In this document: in pieces, positions 42,962 through 54,450 of the stretch | How positions within the stretch are numbered: the first letter of the stretch is position 1 | Layout: each line of letters opens with the position of its first letter | Assembly: GCA_021495925.1 (NCBI GenBank) | Contig: JAKEKT010000067.1 | Location: 1 to 64,000, forward strand | Source of the DNA: Diplodia intermedia | Taxonomy: Eukaryota > Ascomycota > Dothideomycetes > Botryosphaeriales > Botryosphaeriaceae | Length of the DNA stretch: 64,000 bases | Direction: 5' to 3' | The notes under the pieces: model-generated | What the model saw: the letters and a program-made list of their open reading frames with translations, nothing else | Databases searched by the model: none | Told to the model about the DNA's origin: nothing | Position numbers and translations under genes: made by a program

Positions 42962-43376
42962 TTTTGACGAGGGGTGTGGGGTGGTTGCGAAGTGCGCAAA
43001 GAAATGGGTATCCTGCGCTACGGCGGTGGTTGAAGATGTCGCGAGGTGAGGAAGAAACTTCGCGCTTGCGGTTTGGTGGAGGGAATTCGCGAAGTGCCGG
43101 AGCTCGGTTGGCGCAACTGTTTGGGACTAGCGCTCCCTTGATTCAACAAATGCGCATCATCTTCGCTCGGCGAGTCATTCAGCCTCAAAACACTTCCTTT
43201 TGAATGACGCAACGCAAGCCCGCTCATCTCGTCGCACGCGGCGGCATTTGCTGCACAATGCATTCGTGCGAAGTCACGCATGGCCACCGACTACGCCCAA
43301 ACTCCCGGCGTCCACATCAGAGCGAAGTGTCATTTTGGGGGCCTTGAAATGGCTCATTCTACACTGAAAGATCGGT
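42962..43376. other. intergenic, eL22 promoter side
   Basis: No gene is recognised. It contains the eL22 promoter and the 3' flank of the esterase gene. Confidence 0.45.
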
Positions 43377-44503
43377 TTAGGGAGTGATGGGAACATCCCA
43401 GGCCTCGGAGAGAGCCCTGACTGCCTTCGCGTTGAACTGCTGTGCGCCTTCAAGGATACCATCCAAGTGGACAACAGTATGGGGAACACCCGGTATCCGC
43501 CAAATGTCGGCCTTGGAGCCAGCCTCGTTCATTTTCCTACCATACGCTTCGCCTTCGTCTCTCAGCGGGTCCATTTCCGCAGTAACAATCAGTGCTGGAG
43601 CAAGATTGGACAGATCTGGGTTCTTGATGGGCGAGACTTCCCAGTCCTACGTTTCGTCAGCTTTCTCCTCCCCAGGTTTTCTCATGGACCACTTACATGG
43701 TCATACTTGGCTGGCCGAGGATTCCCTAGCCAAGCTTTCTGGAAGTAGCTCATGCGCTCTCCCGGAAGAACCACAACATCCCACATCTCTCTGTAACTCT
43801 CGTAGGGACACGTCGGATTGAGCTCGCCTGTCGGCGTGAATGCAGCGACCAGGTCGGTGACGGGCACTTGCAGCAGCTGGAATGCTAAAGGAACGCCTCC
43901 GTCGCGGCACCTGAATGCTACGACAGCGGCAAGGTGGCCGCCCGCGGACGCCCCGCCCACAGCAAGCTTTTCCAGATCCAGCCCGAACTCATCGGCCTTC
44001 GCCCTCATCCACCGGAACGCGTCCCAGCAGTCCTCCAACTGGGTCGGATGCGGATACTCGGGTGCCAGCCGGTAGTCGACGTCGAAAGCGACGCAACCCA
44101 GGTTGTGCACAAGCCGCTTGCAAAACTCGTGGTCCTTCGCAAGCCCGCCGCCAAAAACCCAGCCACCGCCATGGAAGTTCATGTAAGCCGGCTTCTTGGG
44201 TTTGCCGTCCACGGGCTCGAAGATGCGGATGGTGATCTCGCCGTCCTTTACTGGGCATTTCTGCTCGGAGATGTTGACACGCGTTGTGGGGAAGTGCGCG
44301 CGGCCGTAGGAAATGGCGTACTTGGCCGGGTTCGCCCGGACCCACTCGATAGGGATCTGGTGGGTGTGCAGCCTCCCGAGTTGGTATTTATTGTGGTGTT
44401 GAACAAAGGCCGGGTCGAAGCGGTCCACCAGATGGGCCGGGATGGCGTTCAACATTGGAAGCTCGACATCTTGCGGCGGCGGGTATGTATCGACGCTGGC
44501 CAT
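43377..44503 (-). CDS. alpha/beta-hydrolase-3 esterase/lipase (HSL family)
   Basis: Predicted 358-aa alpha/beta-hydrolase of the hormone-sensitive-lipase (arylacetamide-deacetylase-like) group. Exons on the minus strand: 44503-43697 and 43646-43377, with a 50-nt intron. The oxyanion motif HGGGW is at residues 111-115. The nucleophile elbow is GGASAGGH with Ser186, the acid lies in VTAEMDPLRDEG and the His in PGVPHTVVHL. There is no signal peptide, so it is probably intracellular. Likely substrates are short-chain esters or acetylated metabolites; nothing specifies which. The Met at 44503 follows a TATTTATG-like sequence about 65 nt upstream; the frame is open 21 codons further. Confidence 0.9.
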
Positions 44504-45980
44504 GATGACGGACAAACGAGTAAATGTCTTTCGCTTGCAGCTGAAGTTGCGAGAGCAGAAGTTCACCCCCGCTTATTTATGCCTGGAGCCGATAGGCACG
44601 TCGGAGGGTGGGGGTGAAGCTCCGATATCGTTACCCCAGCTAGTTGCGCATCTCCCTTTGCCCCACCATCGTCATTCCGCATTTACGAGTGCTAACTTAC
44701 GCACAAGAGGAGCGATGTGTGCCAGGCAAATTCTATCCTTGATTGAAGAGGGTAGCAGCAACCCCCGAGTCTTTATTGTCGCTGCCGCACGCTCTTATGC
44801 ATCTCCGCATGCCCGGAACCGTGCATCGGCTTAGTACGGTAACCTTGGCTTCGGGAACACAAGCGCTCGACCCGAGAAGGCAGTCTTCTATCAATACTAC
44901 GGCACATTCTCAAAACCACCGAGGTCATACCACAGTGCACCTACAACTGGAGTCGATCTTGTGTAATTGCGAGTCCGTTCCGTTCCCCCACGTTAACGTC
45001 TTCATGCGACGGATCATCGTAGCTTTGAGAAGTTGCGTCAGAGAGATATTCGCATCTTGTAGCCTTTGCCGGACCTTATCCTTGGATTGGCGCGACGATC
45101 CGGCGTCATACGCAACCTTCTGGAACTCCATGGGTGCTTGAGTGTGGTTTAACGCGCGAACATGACAAGGCCAGTGCGCGCCTTCTTAAATATCACCCCT
45201 CGGTCTCGATATGGAAGATCAGCCCGCGCTTTCTTAAATGTCTCGTTGCCGCTTTTCCGACAGCCAGCTGCCTTCACAAATATCTATCTTCAACCTGCCA
45301 TCAAGCCCGCACCAGCAACATGCACGAAACAAGGATGTGAAGTGCATCAACTGTGGAATCCCAAGAAAGGACAGCTACGTCCAATGAATCGTGTTCGCCA
45401 GTTCTTACTGTCTGATGCTCCACTACCATACCCGGAACTTCACCGACACCGCTCATCAGCAAAGTCCGGAGGGAAGTCATTGCCTGCGCTCAACCTCTTT
45501 GCTGTTAAGCGATCGGTCTTCTCTTCTTTCCATCACCCATCCACGATGGGTGACAAAAGAGATTGGCCCTCCCACAGATCGTGTATTGTATTTTTGGGTA
45601 GTTGAATTTAAAATCCTGACGTCAATGTAAGCTTTAAAGCTTACATTTACGTCTAGATCTTAGATTCAACTACCCAGAGAAAAAAAAAAAGTAGAGCATT
45701 TCTACTAGGCAGATGCGGGACGGCCAATTTCTTTTGTCATCCGCAGTGCAAGCAATAAGAGGTGATCAAGGATGTTTGAGCAGTCCAAAAGTAATATTTC
45801 ACTACAGAAAAGAAGTTGAAAAGATTTTTACAGGTTTCAAGTCAAAAAGCTCTGCTCGAACAACCATGGGGTTGTCAGAAACCAATCCCCCTCGCGTTCA
45901 AGAGGGCTCGCGGGCTGTGTTTTGCAAGAAGCAATGCCGGAAATGTTTTCACACTCCGAGCTCTACCTCGAGCGACGCGC
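44504..45980. other. 1.48 kb region with a foldback element
   Basis: No coding region is supported. The notable feature is the 82-bp inverted repeat at 45595-45676, followed directly by an A-run. Confidence 0.5.
45595..45676. repeat. 82-bp foldback (MITE-like) inverted repeat
   Basis: Two 41-nt arms are reverse complements with about 36 of 41 positions matching and no loop. The outer 13 bp (TGGGTAGTTGAAT) are exact, and the centre is a perfect 24-bp palindrome centred on TTTAAA. It is followed by GAGA and ten As. No clear target-site duplication is visible. It resembles a tiny foldback/MITE or a self-complementary RNA hairpin. Confidence 0.8.
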
Positions 45981-47211
45981 TTAGCAGGAAGCGCCGTCGG
46001 GAACACCCTCGCACTCGGTCGAGGCCTCGCCACCGGTGATGTCGGCGGACCAGGACCAGTCGCTGCAGGCACCGTCGGCGCAGAGGATGTAGATGGGGAC
46101 GGCGTCGTCCTCAACGGAGCCGGTGACGCCGTCGATGGTGAGGCCGGTGATCGGGACGCCGTCGGTGGGCTCGCCGGTGGGGGAGCCGTTCTCGTAGTCC
46201 TGCTCGATGACGATGCCGTACTTGGTGATGCCGGAGAGGGTGATGTCCGAGTAGGTGATGTCCGAGACGGAACCCGTGGCGTCGTAGACGGTCTTGATGC
46301 GGACACCATTCTGCGAGTTCTTGACGGTCATGCCGGAGACGGTGACGTTCTTGACGTCGTTGTCGGTGCGGCCGCCGACGGAGCCGATGGAAAGACCGTG
46401 GCCGCCGGAGCAGGTGCCGTCCATCATGGAGATGTTCTCGCTGTAGGGCACAGTCAGTATCTTTCGGTGGTGGAGGAGCTTCAATATTTTTCGGGGTGGG
46501 GGAGATCCAAACTCACCCAGAGTTGATGGCCATGCAGTCATCCTGGTTCTGGACGTTGACTCCAGAGATGTACACGCCGGTGCTGCTGCCGATATCGAAG
46601 GCATCAGTGTTGTGGCCAAGAGCGTCGCCATCGTCGTTGGTGGCGTCGCCATCGGTGTTGTCAATGGTAACGTCCTGGACGTAGAGCTCCTCAGCGCCGT
46701 TGATGGACATGCACTGGACGGGAGTGTTCTTGATGTTCAGGCCCTTGATGGTGGACTGCTTGAGCGAGTGGGCGTAGAAGAACTTGGGCTTGGTGACACC
46801 GCCGTTGGAGCCCTCGCCATCCCACCACTGGGCACCGTTGCCGTCGAGGACGTGGCCCGAGGCACCGGTGATGGTGATGCCAGTGCCGGAGAAGGAGACG
46901 AGCGGGCCCTCCCACTCCTCGTACTCGAAGCTGGTGGTGCCCTGGAACTCGACGTAGGTGTTGTCCTCGAGGTCGGTCATGTCGAGCGTCTCACCGGCAG
47001 GGACGGTGATGTCGCTGAGGATGATGGTGGCGCAGGAGGCCTTGGACGCGCTGGCGGCCGAGGCGTCGGTGAAGGTGCAGGCATCGGCACGCTTGCCAAT
47101 CTGAGCATCCTTGAGGTTGGGAGCAGCAGTGGGAGCGGGAGCGGGAGCCGCAGCAACAAGGGCGCCAGCGCCGACGATCATGCCCGTGAGGGCGTTGTTG
47201 ATTTGAACCAT
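45981..47211 (-). CDS. secreted endopolygalacturonase (GH28)
   Basis: Predicted 384-aa pectin-degrading endopolygalacturonase. Exons on the minus strand: 47211-46517 and 46440-45981, phase 2 intron of 76 nt. It has a signal peptide plus an Ala/Pro-rich propeptide ending at a KR processing site (IGKR). The four GH28 motifs are intact: NTDAFD (Asp203), QNQDDC (Asp224/Asp225), GGHGLSIGS (His246) and RIKT. Cysteines are consistent with the usual disulfides. The enzyme hydrolyses alpha-1,4 galacturonan in plant cell walls, pointing to plant-associated growth. A TATATAAG box sits about 165 nt upstream of the start. Confidence 0.94.
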
Positions 47212-48978
47212 TTTGGCGGGAAAAAGGGAGTTGGTTGGTTGAAGGTTGTTGTTTCGAGGGCGAGCAAAGAACGAAGGACTCGGCAGTCAATGCCTGAAGA
47301 GAGCGGTAGTGAAGAACGAGAGGAGCTGATGGTTGCTGGCTAAGAAAACCAAGCTTTGTTGGCGTCTTGGGACTTATATACATCTTGGGGATGCCTGCGT
47401 CGTCATGGTTGGGCCGACGACTGGATGTTTCCGGCCCTCGGGCTGGGTGAAACGAGCAGCGGAAGAACGGGCGGTGGTGCGGCGGCATTGCTCGCCGGCT
47501 GAAGCCTGAGTCGCGGTCGTGGGACAGCGGAGGAGGGGCGACTATACTGGGGGACACGGCTGGTGATTGGTGCTTGGGGGCGCACTGGCCGGAGCTTGTC
47601 TGTCTTGGCCAAGTGCCGAGATGAGAGGGCGTTTCGAATACAGCAGGCGAGCCCCCGCCGCCTATACGCACCGACGTTGCCGCGTGTGTAAAATGGCCGC
47701 TGCTCCCATGCGGTAGCTGACGCGTCTATCATCCTCCACCAACCCTCGACCCCATGCAAGACACACCATGCGCCCATCCTTGCCGCCTGCATGGCGCGCC
47801 TGAACGGGACAAGACGTGCCCAGAAGTCTTGTGTCGGCCTCAGGCTGCTTCATTCGCGCCGGCATGGCCTTGACAGCTTGGCTGCGGCAAGAACGGCACC
47901 GGGATGCTTGCGTCAATCGAGTCGTCTCTCAACACCCGACGGTCTCCTCGTCGAGGAACGCAGCACGACGCGGCCGACCACACCGCTCCACGCCCGCTGC
48001 CCCCTTACTCCGTCTCGAGGCACCATGCCTGACACCGCAATCAACACTCAACCCATGCCGGCGTCGGAGAGCGGCTGTTCAACGGGAGGATCTATTTCCG
48101 TCCAATCGGCGCGGCGGGTTTCCCAGATGGAGCGGGAGAGAGCGGGGCCGTTTCTGGAACATGTTTCTCTTGCGCCATCCTTGGTCCCAATTTCGGGCAG
48201 GGGAAGCACCACTGACCAGCTGGGAGCGTAAGACGTACAGTTTCTCCCCACCACCGGCGGCCCCTTTGCCTGTTTTCCTCGCAAGTGTTGGCATCAAGGC
48301 AAAAGGTCGGCCTCTCCTGAGCTGTTGTCGCCGAGCTTGTTTCCGAGCGCCCGCGCCTGCGTCGGAGAAACCGCGACCCGCGCAGCCTTTGTCTGACGGC
48401 TGTGACGATAAGAACCGCACCTCCCTCTCTGGGGCCGTTTCAACCGCGTCTGCGCCTTTCTTTTCCTGCCGTCAACCATTTTTGTGCGGCCCCTCTTGAT
48501 AGCGCCGGAACACGTTCGGGACGGCCATTGGCGGAATTACTCCGTCTTCCTATTACCCACGCAAAGGCGCCAATCAACACACTGTAGAGGTGAGGTGACG
48601 GTATAAAGTTAGCTTCTGGCAATACGAACCCCGGACGCCACAGCCTAGTTGTGTCGCCAAGACCATGCAACACCACTGATCGTCGCACCGCAAAGCTTGC
48701 AGAAAGCTTGGTGTCAATGCGCCAGTTCGTGACACCTTCCCGAACCGGACCACATGGCGAGCGCTTCCTGATGTACGAGCGAACCATTGTACAACCCCTA
48801 AAAGTAGCCCTTTGCTATTCACCCGGCCTTTTGCTTTTACTTGAATGAGTTTGGACATGTTTAGCACGTGCTCAACGTTACACCAATCGTGGCTTGCGTC
48901 GCGCTTACCAGCCTGCCACGACTGCCTTGACATGGAACTGGTCTTTCTGCTTTGCCTCCTCGTCTGCACATCAACTCG
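47212..48978. other. 1.77 kb intergenic region, no gene recognised
   Basis: Divergent spacer between the polygalacturonase and HET genes. Plus-strand open frames at 47.8-48.5 kb (up to 227 codons) have no motif and uneven composition, and were not called. Confidence 0.45.
47373..47380 (-). promoter_or_regulatory. TATA box of the polygalacturonase gene
   Basis: TATATAAG on the minus strand, about 165 nt from the start codon. This is a good match to a canonical TATA box. Confidence 0.5.
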
Positions 48979-51002
48979 ATGGAAAATCCACTCACACTTG
49001 TCGACTATCCAAAAGAGGATCTATGCCCGGCATGCAGAGACCTACCGCCCGTCAATCGTCTCCAATCCTACGAACACGTGCTGCATGACAACTTCGAGTC
49101 GTTCCTCTCATGCCCTTGCCCTTTCTGCATCTGGCTCCACGACGCCCAGAAGGCCTATCTGGCCCCCAGCGACCGCGACCTTCTGATCAAGAACAATGAG
49201 GCTGTGGGCTTGCTCGGAAACCTCCGCACCACTCCGCAGACGATCAACTTGGGCGACCAGATGTCTCACCTGTCCAGCGTATATTTTCGCCTCTTTGCCG
49301 ATCCGCGTAGGCTGTCCGGGGAAGACGAGCGCCATTGGTCCACCATGTACATGTCCAGCTGACAAACGGCCTAGGCGATCTATGCGCAAAGTCCATCCAA
49401 GGCAGGGATCCTTTCCCCAACCCCCGCTCCGATCAAGCATTCGAGACAATCAACAGCTGGCTCCAAGACTGTGTCTGTAAGCATGAGTCGTGCAAAACAC
49501 CCGACGATGCATTTCTGCCCTCGTACATCGTTGATGTCGATGTGTCTGGACAAGGCTGCCGTCTCCTTCTGACAGACGGCCAACAGAGAGGACGGTACGC
49601 AGCTCTGAGCTACGTCTGGGGCGTCTCGCTCCAGGAGCAGCCTGTCTACCTGAGCAAGGAGAGCCAGGAAAGACTCACGCATGGAATCCCCGTGGACAAG
49701 CTGCCGCCGACCATCAAGGACGCCGTTCTCGTCACGCGGAAACTTGAGATCCGATATTTCTGGGTAGATGCGCTTTGCATTGTCCAGGACGACGACACTG
49801 TCAAGACGGCCGAGATCGCCAAGATGCACCATATCTTTGGCGACGCCTTTGTGACCATACAAGCGGCTCGCGCCAAGTCCATCAAGGAAGGCTTCTTGCA
49901 CGAAAGACCGTCAGGCCTCGCTCACCAAAAACTTCGCTACAACAACGTCGATGACCAGAATCCAGGGTTTGTGTACATGGGAGCAGAGCCGGTTTCAACC
50001 CAGGAGGGACCAGTCGGGACGCGAGCTTGGTGCTTCGAAGAAGGCGTGCTGTCGAGACGCGTCTTACAGTACGCCAAAGGAAGGATCACCTACGAATGCC
50101 CCGCGGGAAGAAGGTCGGATGATGGCATTTGGAACCAGAAAGGGACCTACAACAGTTCTGGCCCTGGCTTCTTCAACCCGGTATCTTGGCATCATGGATC
50201 TCCCATTTCTAACGACAAAAAAATCGAAGATCCTAGATTGGATGTTCTCAAGACGTGGTACATGACGCTGGACAACTGGTACACGCCCAGGTTTCTCACC
50301 AAGAAACAGGACCGTTTGCTTGCCATCGCTGGCGTCGCTCGCCGTATTCAAGACCGCGTCAGTGGTGAGTTCCTTGCGGGATTGTGGAAATCGGACATGA
50401 TCTGGGGTCTCCTGTGGTCTTCGCGCCGCTTGATCGGGGTCAAGTTCCTGAACAAGGATATCGAGAAGGAGTGGAAGGAGAAATGGGGTCCCCAAACGCT
50501 CATGGTGCGGCCGGAAGGCGATGCTCGCGCACCTTCGTGGTCGTGGGCTTCTTTGGACGGGCCAACATTCCATCCGACCCCTAGACGATGGACTGGGAAG
50601 CACTGGTCTGTTGCAGAGATACTGCAGTATCCAATGGCAACGGTTGGAAATACCCTCGGCAAATTGCAGGACGACAGGCTTCTACTATCTGCACCTGTGC
50701 GACAGGGACATGTTGTGTTGGATGAACAGCGGAACAGAGAGCTGTACCTTCAAGTCAAGTCATCTGTGCAACATGGAAATAGGGTGGTGCTGGATGAAAA
50801 GGGCGAATCAACCATCGCTCTTGGGAAATTCGACATTGAAAAGAGTTTGCCGAAGACCGTCTGGTGTATCCTCATCCTCAACTCCATGGGTCTCCTCCTC
50901 GTGCCAAATGATGGCGATGAAGGAGCATTTCGGCGGGTTGGCACTTTCTATCCGATGACCTCTTGGGAATCGGAAGAAAAGATTGAAATATGCGTTCGAT
51001 GA
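48979..51002 (+). CDS. HET-domain protein
   Basis: Predicted 647-aa heterokaryon-incompatibility (HET) domain protein. Exons: 48979-49278 and 49359-51002, joined by an 80-nt phase 0 intron; this junction is inferred because the two open frames overlap out of register. The N-terminal region carries a cysteine cluster (CPAC, then CPCPFC) common ahead of HET domains. The HET domain runs from YAALSYVWG (180-188) through LPPTIKDAVLVTRKLEIRYF and WVDALCIVQDDD to MHHIFGDAFVTIQAARA. It is followed by GTRAWCFEEGVLSRRVLQY and, in the tail, PSWSWASLDG. HET proteins trigger cell death on contact between genetically different hyphae, but most family members are untested. No NACHT or WD40 partner domain is fused. 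Confidence 0.9.
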
Positions 51003-52197
51003 GCATGCTCGCTAGGTTCGTCTAGCCCCTTAAGTCGTCTCTTCCACCCGCGGCAAGTTCACAAAGTAAAGTTGACAAACACCAAAGATATATTTTGTCG
51101 AACTTGAGAGTCGAGTACTCATATTGCTCGTGCGATTCATGTCTTGCTTTTAGCTGAAAGATTGCTGGAAGTCAGGATGGTCGATTGCACTGTACCGGGG
51201 GAGGCTGTCTGAGGATACGCACTCTTATTCTTTCTGTCGTGCCCTTCCTCTTACGATGAAGTCGAATACGACACTGAAGTCTGATTGAGCAGAGCCGACA
51301 GACTTCTTGCCACCGCCTCCGTAGCTGTCATTCTCATTGTCCACGTCATCATCCTCTGGTGGATTTCAAGCGTCCGTGCAGAGAGTGTAGTGTCTTTTGC
51401 GGGACATGATGGGACAGCAAAACCCTGACAATATAGCCCACTGTGCACGCGGCACCGATCTGTCACCAAAAAGAGCGGGTCTGCAGCCAGGAAAGGAGAC
51501 AGGCTGAGAATGCGTTGAATGCTCCGTGGGGAAAGCAAAAGGTCGGGGAGAAGTTCTTTGAGGAAGATATGCCTGCCGGTTGGAGCCACAGATATCACTT
51601 TGTCTCTGTCGTGCACCTGTCAAAACAGCGTCGGAGAATGAAATAAAGTTCGGGCGTGCTCAGGGTCGGCTCTCGCGTCGTCCAAACCGCGCAGAGGCAT
51701 GTGTCCGGGCGCTCGGCCGGGATCCGGGCGGCTCGACCACGCTCTGTGGCCGGTGAATCGACGGAAGCATCAGGTGATCGCCATCCGTGCGTCGCGAGCC
51801 TTGTTCGCTTCCCGGCCACGGCGCTCGGGGCGTGAGTTGTGCGATGGTCGGTGGCCAGCAGTGCTCGGCCGATCGGGCCCTGGGCGTGAGCGAATTAACA
51901 TGGTGGATTCACGCTATGCGCGCTCGGTCCGTACATTGAGCTGCAGGGTAATAAGCGCTTGAGGTAGCACCTGACCAGGCCAGTCGTGGGTAGCTGTAGA
52001 TGATCGTGAAGAGCTACTAGGCAATAACCACTAACCGCATCCGGTATGTGTAACTAGTCATTCGCAACAACCCTCTTCGAATACGTAAAAGACCGTTGCC
52101 GTGATATGAAGACGTGCTGTATCGTATGAACACGGACAGATCATCCCAAACATGGACAGATCGCCGTCCAGGCTGAACAATGGCAAGGCATTTGCCT
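51003..52197. other. convergent intergenic region, no gene recognised
   Basis: Lies between the HET gene and the MmgE/PrpD gene. An AATAAA-like sequence (aaataaag) lies near 51642. Short open frames show no family motif. Confidence 0.45.
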
Positions 52198-53620
52198 CTA
52201 CCTTAGCAAGGACGTGATCTCTGCAATGTCGCCTACCTCGTGCAGCTTCCACAAGGCCTGCGAAGCTTCTTTGGCCTTTGTATCCCCCAGGACCGGGCTA
52301 CATTGATCCAGAAACTTGTCTTCGAGCTGGGCGTTTGTCATTTTCACCTCGACACTTCCGACAGCATGATCAACATGCTTCTCCTGCACAGAGCCGTCCT
52401 TGAACTCGACCCTCACATGAGCCTCGTCGGGACGGAGGCCCTCGTCGATTGTTGCGTTTACCTTGTCCCGCAGCTCTACCACAATCGGATCCTGCACGAC
52501 AGCATCTTCGTACTGAGCTGGAGTCGCTTTCCCATAGAGCAGTCCCACAGAAGCGCCATGGAAGACGCTGAACTTGCCTTCGAGACCAGTTCTTGGCGAT
52601 TTCTTTCCAGTAAGCTCCAACACGAGGGGATGGACTGAAACGTCGACGCTAACAATGTCGGAGGCATCCTTTGCAGCGGTGGAAAATGCCTGCTTCACTT
52701 GAATGCAGCCATCAATGATGGGATGGATAACAATGCCTGATCAGCGGTCAGTGGCTGCAACCGGCAAGGCTTGGCGCACCATCATCATGCAAATAGATGA
52801 AGCAAAACGAGGACTCACCACAGGGAAAGGGCTTGAACGAATTCTTCTCGATCTCCCACGTCTTGCCCAAGCCCTGCATCAGTGCGCCAACATCGTTGGA
52901 GGCGCTCACTACATTGGCCCAGCCGCGCTTGGCCTCCAGGGACTGCAGCGAGCTGTCGTATCCATTCGACGCAAGGACAGCTGCGAGGAGGCCGTTCTGA
53001 GCAGCGCGTCCGGGATGGAAGGATTTGGTCATGCTGCCAAACTGCTCCCGCAGGCCGGTGACCTGGGTGGCAGCGATGCCTATCGCCCATTGCATCTGCT
53101 CGACGCTGAGGCCCAGCAGCTTCCCGACGGCCACGGCGGCGCCAATTGAACCCGCCGTGCTCGTGATGTGCCAGCCGATGTTGTAGTGGTCCGGCCACAC
53201 GGCGAGCCCGGCTTTGCATTCAGCCTCGATGCCGGCCACCAGGGCCAGGATGAAGTCGCTGCCCGCCACGGGCCCCCTCCACTCGGCGGCAGCTAGCAGA
53301 GCGGACGCCACGGGCCCGGACGGATGTATGATGGTGTCGAGGTGGGTGTCATCGTAGTCATGCACGTGGCTGCTGACGCCGTTGAAGAGGGCGGCCGACT
53401 GGGCATCGGCACGCTCTTGGCAGCCAAGGACCGACGATGTCGGGGCGCCGGCGAAGGGCGCGAGCGAGATGCGGGCGATGGCTGCGGCGGCGTGGTGGGC
53501 GCCGCCAATGGCGCATCCGGCCCAGTTGTGAAAGCTTCGCACCGCAGCGTCGACGACGTGCGGCGGCAGCTGGTCGTACCGCAAGGCCTGGGCCCAGGCA
53601 GCCAGCTGGTTGGTGGCCAT
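52198..53620 (-). CDS. MmgE/PrpD-family protein
   Basis: Predicted 446-aa protein of the MmgE/PrpD family, which includes 2-methylcitrate dehydratase and cis-aconitate decarboxylase. Exons on the minus strand: 53620-52819 and 52736-52198, with an 82-nt phase 1 intron. Landmarks are FHNWAGCAIGGAHHAA, HVHDYDDTHLDTIIHPSGPV, WHITSTAGSIGAAVAVGKLL, and SFHPGRAAQNGLLAAVLAS. The C-terminal domain (IDGCIQVKQAF onward) completes the usual length. No mitochondrial presequence is evident, unlike true methylcitrate-cycle dehydratases, so the substrate is open. The start lies 830 nt from the divergent LCB2 gene. Confidence 0.87.
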
Positions 53621-54450
53621 GTCTGGCTAATGAAGCCCGGAAACGAGATTGATTGTTCGGGTGCAGGCCGAGCTGGGCGGCTCCCGGTGACGCCAGGCGC
53701 TCCCGGCTGGCCAAGACCACGCTGCGCGCGTGGTGACGATGTCGGCGGGCTGCTGGACAATAACAGCTTGTAATGACGCAGTGGCAACGAGGCCGTGGTG
53801 GCAGCGTGTCGAGGTCGCCGTGCCCCTGACCGCAGCCCGACCGGCGACGGCACATCGCGCATGCCGGCTGCTGCAATTTGCCCGCCGCCGCCTCTCTTTT
53901 TCTACCCAAGCAACCACCACGAGAGCCCCGACAAGCAGCTTCAGTCCGGCTGTCCGCACCCCCCGCCCGCATCCAATTGACGCCGGAGCGGTTGCGCAGC
54001 CCGCGCCAGCCCAGCCCACGCAGCGCCCCCGCCCAGCACGCAGCAAGCAGCAAGCAGCCTCCCGCGGAACAGGGCTGTCGAGCGGTTGCGCAGACGCCCA
54101 CCCCAAGCCCTCGGCCGCACCTCTCCCGCGCTTCCGCAGCCGTCCTGCACGGTTGCTGCACCAGCACTGCGAAGGTGAGTCGACGTGCCTTCCCTGTGCT
54201 ACCCGCTTGTTCTCCGGCGCATCCGGCCGAAGCGCGTTTTGTGCCGCCCGCCCCTTCGCCGCAGCCGTCCCGCATTCCCTCGCGCCGAAGCCCTGCTGAC
54301 CGTACCCTCTCCTCCCCAGACTCTCCGCCGCAACCCTCTCTCGCACCGCTCCGTCCGACTGCCTGCGCGACACGACCACGGCCACCGGCGCAGAGCTCCA
54401 ACGACCCCTCCCATCACCTACTGGTCGCCGATAGATTGGAATCATTTGCA
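53621..54450. promoter_or_regulatory. divergent promoter and LCB2 leader
   Basis: A very C-rich plus-strand leader with an open frame running in phase into LCB2 from about 53878. A donor-like GTGAGT near 54174 and acceptor-like CCCCAG near 54315 suggest a 5'-UTR intron. The encoded residues are Pro/Arg/Ser-rich and look non-coding, so translation is placed at 54451. Confidence 0.45.

Noticed and set aside
47816..48499. 227-codon plus-strand open frame between the pectinase and HET genes
   Set aside because: Composition resembles random translation (Arg/Ser/Pro-rich), other frames are similarly open and no motif is seen.
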